Source: Phytophthora sp. 'mugwort'
Taxonomy: Eukaryota > Oomycota > Peronosporomycetes > Peronosporales > Peronosporaceae
Direction of reading: 5' to 3'
DNA length: 64,000 nt
NCBI GenBank assembly: GCA_033558025.1
Contig: JAUCEF010000004.1
Location: forward strand, 1-64,000
How positions within the stretch are numbered: the first letter of the stretch is position 1; the number at the start of each line of letters is the position of its first letter. The translations under genes were made by a program, and so were the position numbers. Positions 62,540-64,000 of this stretch are shown here, in pieces. The notes beneath the pieces are model-generated. The model had not been told where the DNA came from. It worked only from the letters and a program-made list of their open reading frames with translations, and did not search any database.

Positions 62540-64000
62540 ATGAGCGCACAGTCCACGTTCTCGCAGACACCCGCCTACAAGACGCGCATGTCCAGCCCGA
62601 AGGAGGTGACAGCCGAGGAAGCGCTCATCTACGAAGGTAAACCGCCACCCCACGTCTAAGCGGAGGGCTTTCCCCGACAATTGCTGACTCGCTGTTTGTA
62701 TGCAGAACTGAAGCGGACCATCACTCTTCTTGAAACGGTGGTGAAGACCAACGCCAAGGAGAAGATCCCGCGCATCCTCCGTACTACCAGCAAGTTGCGC
62801 AAGACACTGTCGGTGACGCAGCTGCAGCAGGCCGTTGTGCAGTTGCTGCCGTCACAGAACGCGTCCAAGCCTGTGCTACTGGCGCTGCTGGCCAAGATCG
62901 ATTCCAAGGCGCGGGCTGCTGTTAGCGAGGCTCGTGCTGCTACCATTACGGACCAGGATGTGGAGATGACGGACACGTCCCCGGAGATGGATGCTCCTGC
63001 GTCCGTCACTGTGGTGCTGCCTGTGGTGGACCTCATTGAAGTAGAGATCTACCTGTTCATGTACGTGTTAGTGGCGCTCATGAAATACAAGCTGGCGCAG
63101 GAGGCGCTGGACACGGTGGACAAGGTGGTGGCGCGCTGCCAGCAGTTCAACCGCCGCACGTTGGACCTGTTCCAGGCCAAGGTGTTCACGTACTACTCCA
63201 ACATCCACGAGCAGTTTGGCCACGACCTACCTGCTATCCGCAACACGCTGCTCGGCGCTCACCGCACGTCGTGCTTGCGTTACGATGAGGCTGGGCAAGC
63301 TACGCTGATTAACCTGCTGCTGCGCAATTATCTGAAGGATAATCTGTACGAGCAGGCGTACAAGTTCGTGAGCAAGACGACGTTCCCTGAATCGGTGTCC
63401 AACAACCAGTTTGTACGCTATCTGTACTATGTGGGCAAGATCCAGGCCGTGCAGCTTGAGTACACCGAATCGTACACGAAGCTGATGCAGTCTATCCGCA
63501 AGGCCCCAGCGAATACGGCTTTTGGGTTCCGCCGCACGGTGTACAAGCTTGCTATTATTGTGCAGCTGCTTATGGGTGAGGTGCCCGAGCGTAATGTCTT
63601 CAACCAGGACGAGCTTCGCAAGGCGCTGGCGCCGTATCTGCAACTCACAAACGTACGATCATTGAAAGCACTGACAAAGCGGTCATGCGAGTTGACTAAC
63701 GTCGTTACGCCTTTTATGATATGTTTAGGCTGTTCGTGTGGGTAACCTGGAAGACTTCAACGTGGTTTTGTCTCAGCACGGTGCAATCTTCAAGGCTGAC
63801 AACACGTACACGTTGATTCTTCGGTAAGCTGGACGATATTGGCTTGTCCAGAAGTTGGGAGGATATTTTGCTAACTGGTGTGTACCCTTTGTTAGTTTGC
63901 GCCACAACGTCATCAAGACGGGTCTGCGGAAGATCAGCACGTCGTACTCGCGGATCCTGTTCGCGGACATTTGCGAGAAGCTCGCGCTGGAGAATGCTCA
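62540..64000 (+). CDS. RPN3: 26S proteasome regulatory subunit Rpn3 (PSMD3), 3' end beyond window
   Basis: Rpn3 is a scaffold subunit of the 19S lid. Exons are 62540-62636, 62706-63652, 63729-63823 and 63896 to the window end. The introns (69, 76 and 72 nt) all have GT-AG ends, and the second donor uses GTACGA. The start [20 protein letters not shown] leads in phase into [20 protein letters not shown]. The PCI/TPR-like core shows [60 protein letters not shown] and [20 protein letters not shown]. Later exons read [20 protein letters not shown] and [20 protein letters not shown], matching Rpn3 over its whole visible length. No lesion was seen. The acidic linker near residues 115-130 replaces the variable region of the family. 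This is the first conserved single-copy gene from the telomere. Confidence 0.95.

Noticed and set aside
1..64000. Secreted effector genes (RXLR or Crinkler type), which are often subtelomeric in oomycetes.
   Set aside because: No ORF combines a signal peptide with an RXLR-EER or LXLFLAK segment. No such gene can be supported in this window.

Overview
The window starts at a chromosome end and reads inward. Bases 1-661 are about 94 uninterrupted copies of the plant-type telomere unit (CCCTAAA on this strand). The last 1.5 kb is an ordinary intron-containing eukaryotic housekeeping gene, the 26S proteasome subunit Rpn3/PSMD3. The telomere unit, the short GT-AG introns of 50-90 nt, and the mixture of Copia, Gypsy, Penelope-like, Harbinger, Helitron, pogo-like and Crypton-like elements fit an oomycete of the Phytophthora/Peronospora kind. 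That assignment is inference; no species marker is present. Nearly all of the roughly 62 kb in between is transposable-element DNA.

Layout. 0.66-4.2 kb: a subtelomeric block, a telomeric stub, a Penelope-like retroelement (coiled-coil ORF1 plus a reverse transcriptase without a visible endonuclease), another telomeric stub, a spacer with short repeats, and a second copy of the block. 4.19-16.34 kb: a chromodomain Gypsy element on the minus strand (Gypsy-1), inserted in that second block copy with a 5-bp target duplication. A plus-strand Copia element (Copia-1, 7.89-12.62 kb) is inserted in its pol gene. 16.35-19.5 kb: degenerate telomere-like DNA and a decayed gag-protease fragment. 19.5-24.3 kb: Copia-2 (minus), whose LTRs contain a tRNA-like segment with Pol III A and B boxes. 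24.3-25.6 kb: an unrecognised ORF. 25.6-32.6 kb: Gypsy-2 (minus, many lesions). 33.1-34.2 kb: three SINE-like units in a row. 34.57-37.14 kb: a bounded Harbinger element (TIRs and TAA duplication). 37.3-39.6 kb: a second transposase/Myb-like pair with introns. 39.8-45.1 kb: a Helitron (minus). 45-48 kb: decayed remnants. 48.0-56.6 kb: an unidentified gene on the minus strand, split by the older Copia-3 element (48.79-55.12 kb). 57-61.5 kb: tandem repeats, a pogo-like transposase remnant, a Crypton-like tyrosine recombinase remnant, an inverted and tandem repeat cluster and a transposase N-terminus. 62.54-64.0 kb: Rpn3, cut by the window end.

How the parts relate. Nesting and LTR similarity give a relative order. 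By eye, the LTR pairs of Gypsy-1 and Copia-1 are identical, Gypsy-2 differs at about 1.5%, Copia-2 at about 2-3% and Copia-3 at about 7-8%. The Penelope-like element lies with its 3' end toward the centromere and its 5' end toward the telomere. That is the orientation expected if the G-strand overhang at the chromosome end primes reverse transcription. Layers of telomeric stub, inserted DNA and telomeric stub suggest the chromosome tip has been extended and re-capped more than once. All three Copia elements have a primer site matching the anticodon arm of initiator tRNA-Met, and the gag ATG lies inside that site. The most unusual coding feature is a long W- and RS-rich ORF running antisense through the 3' end of Gypsy-1.
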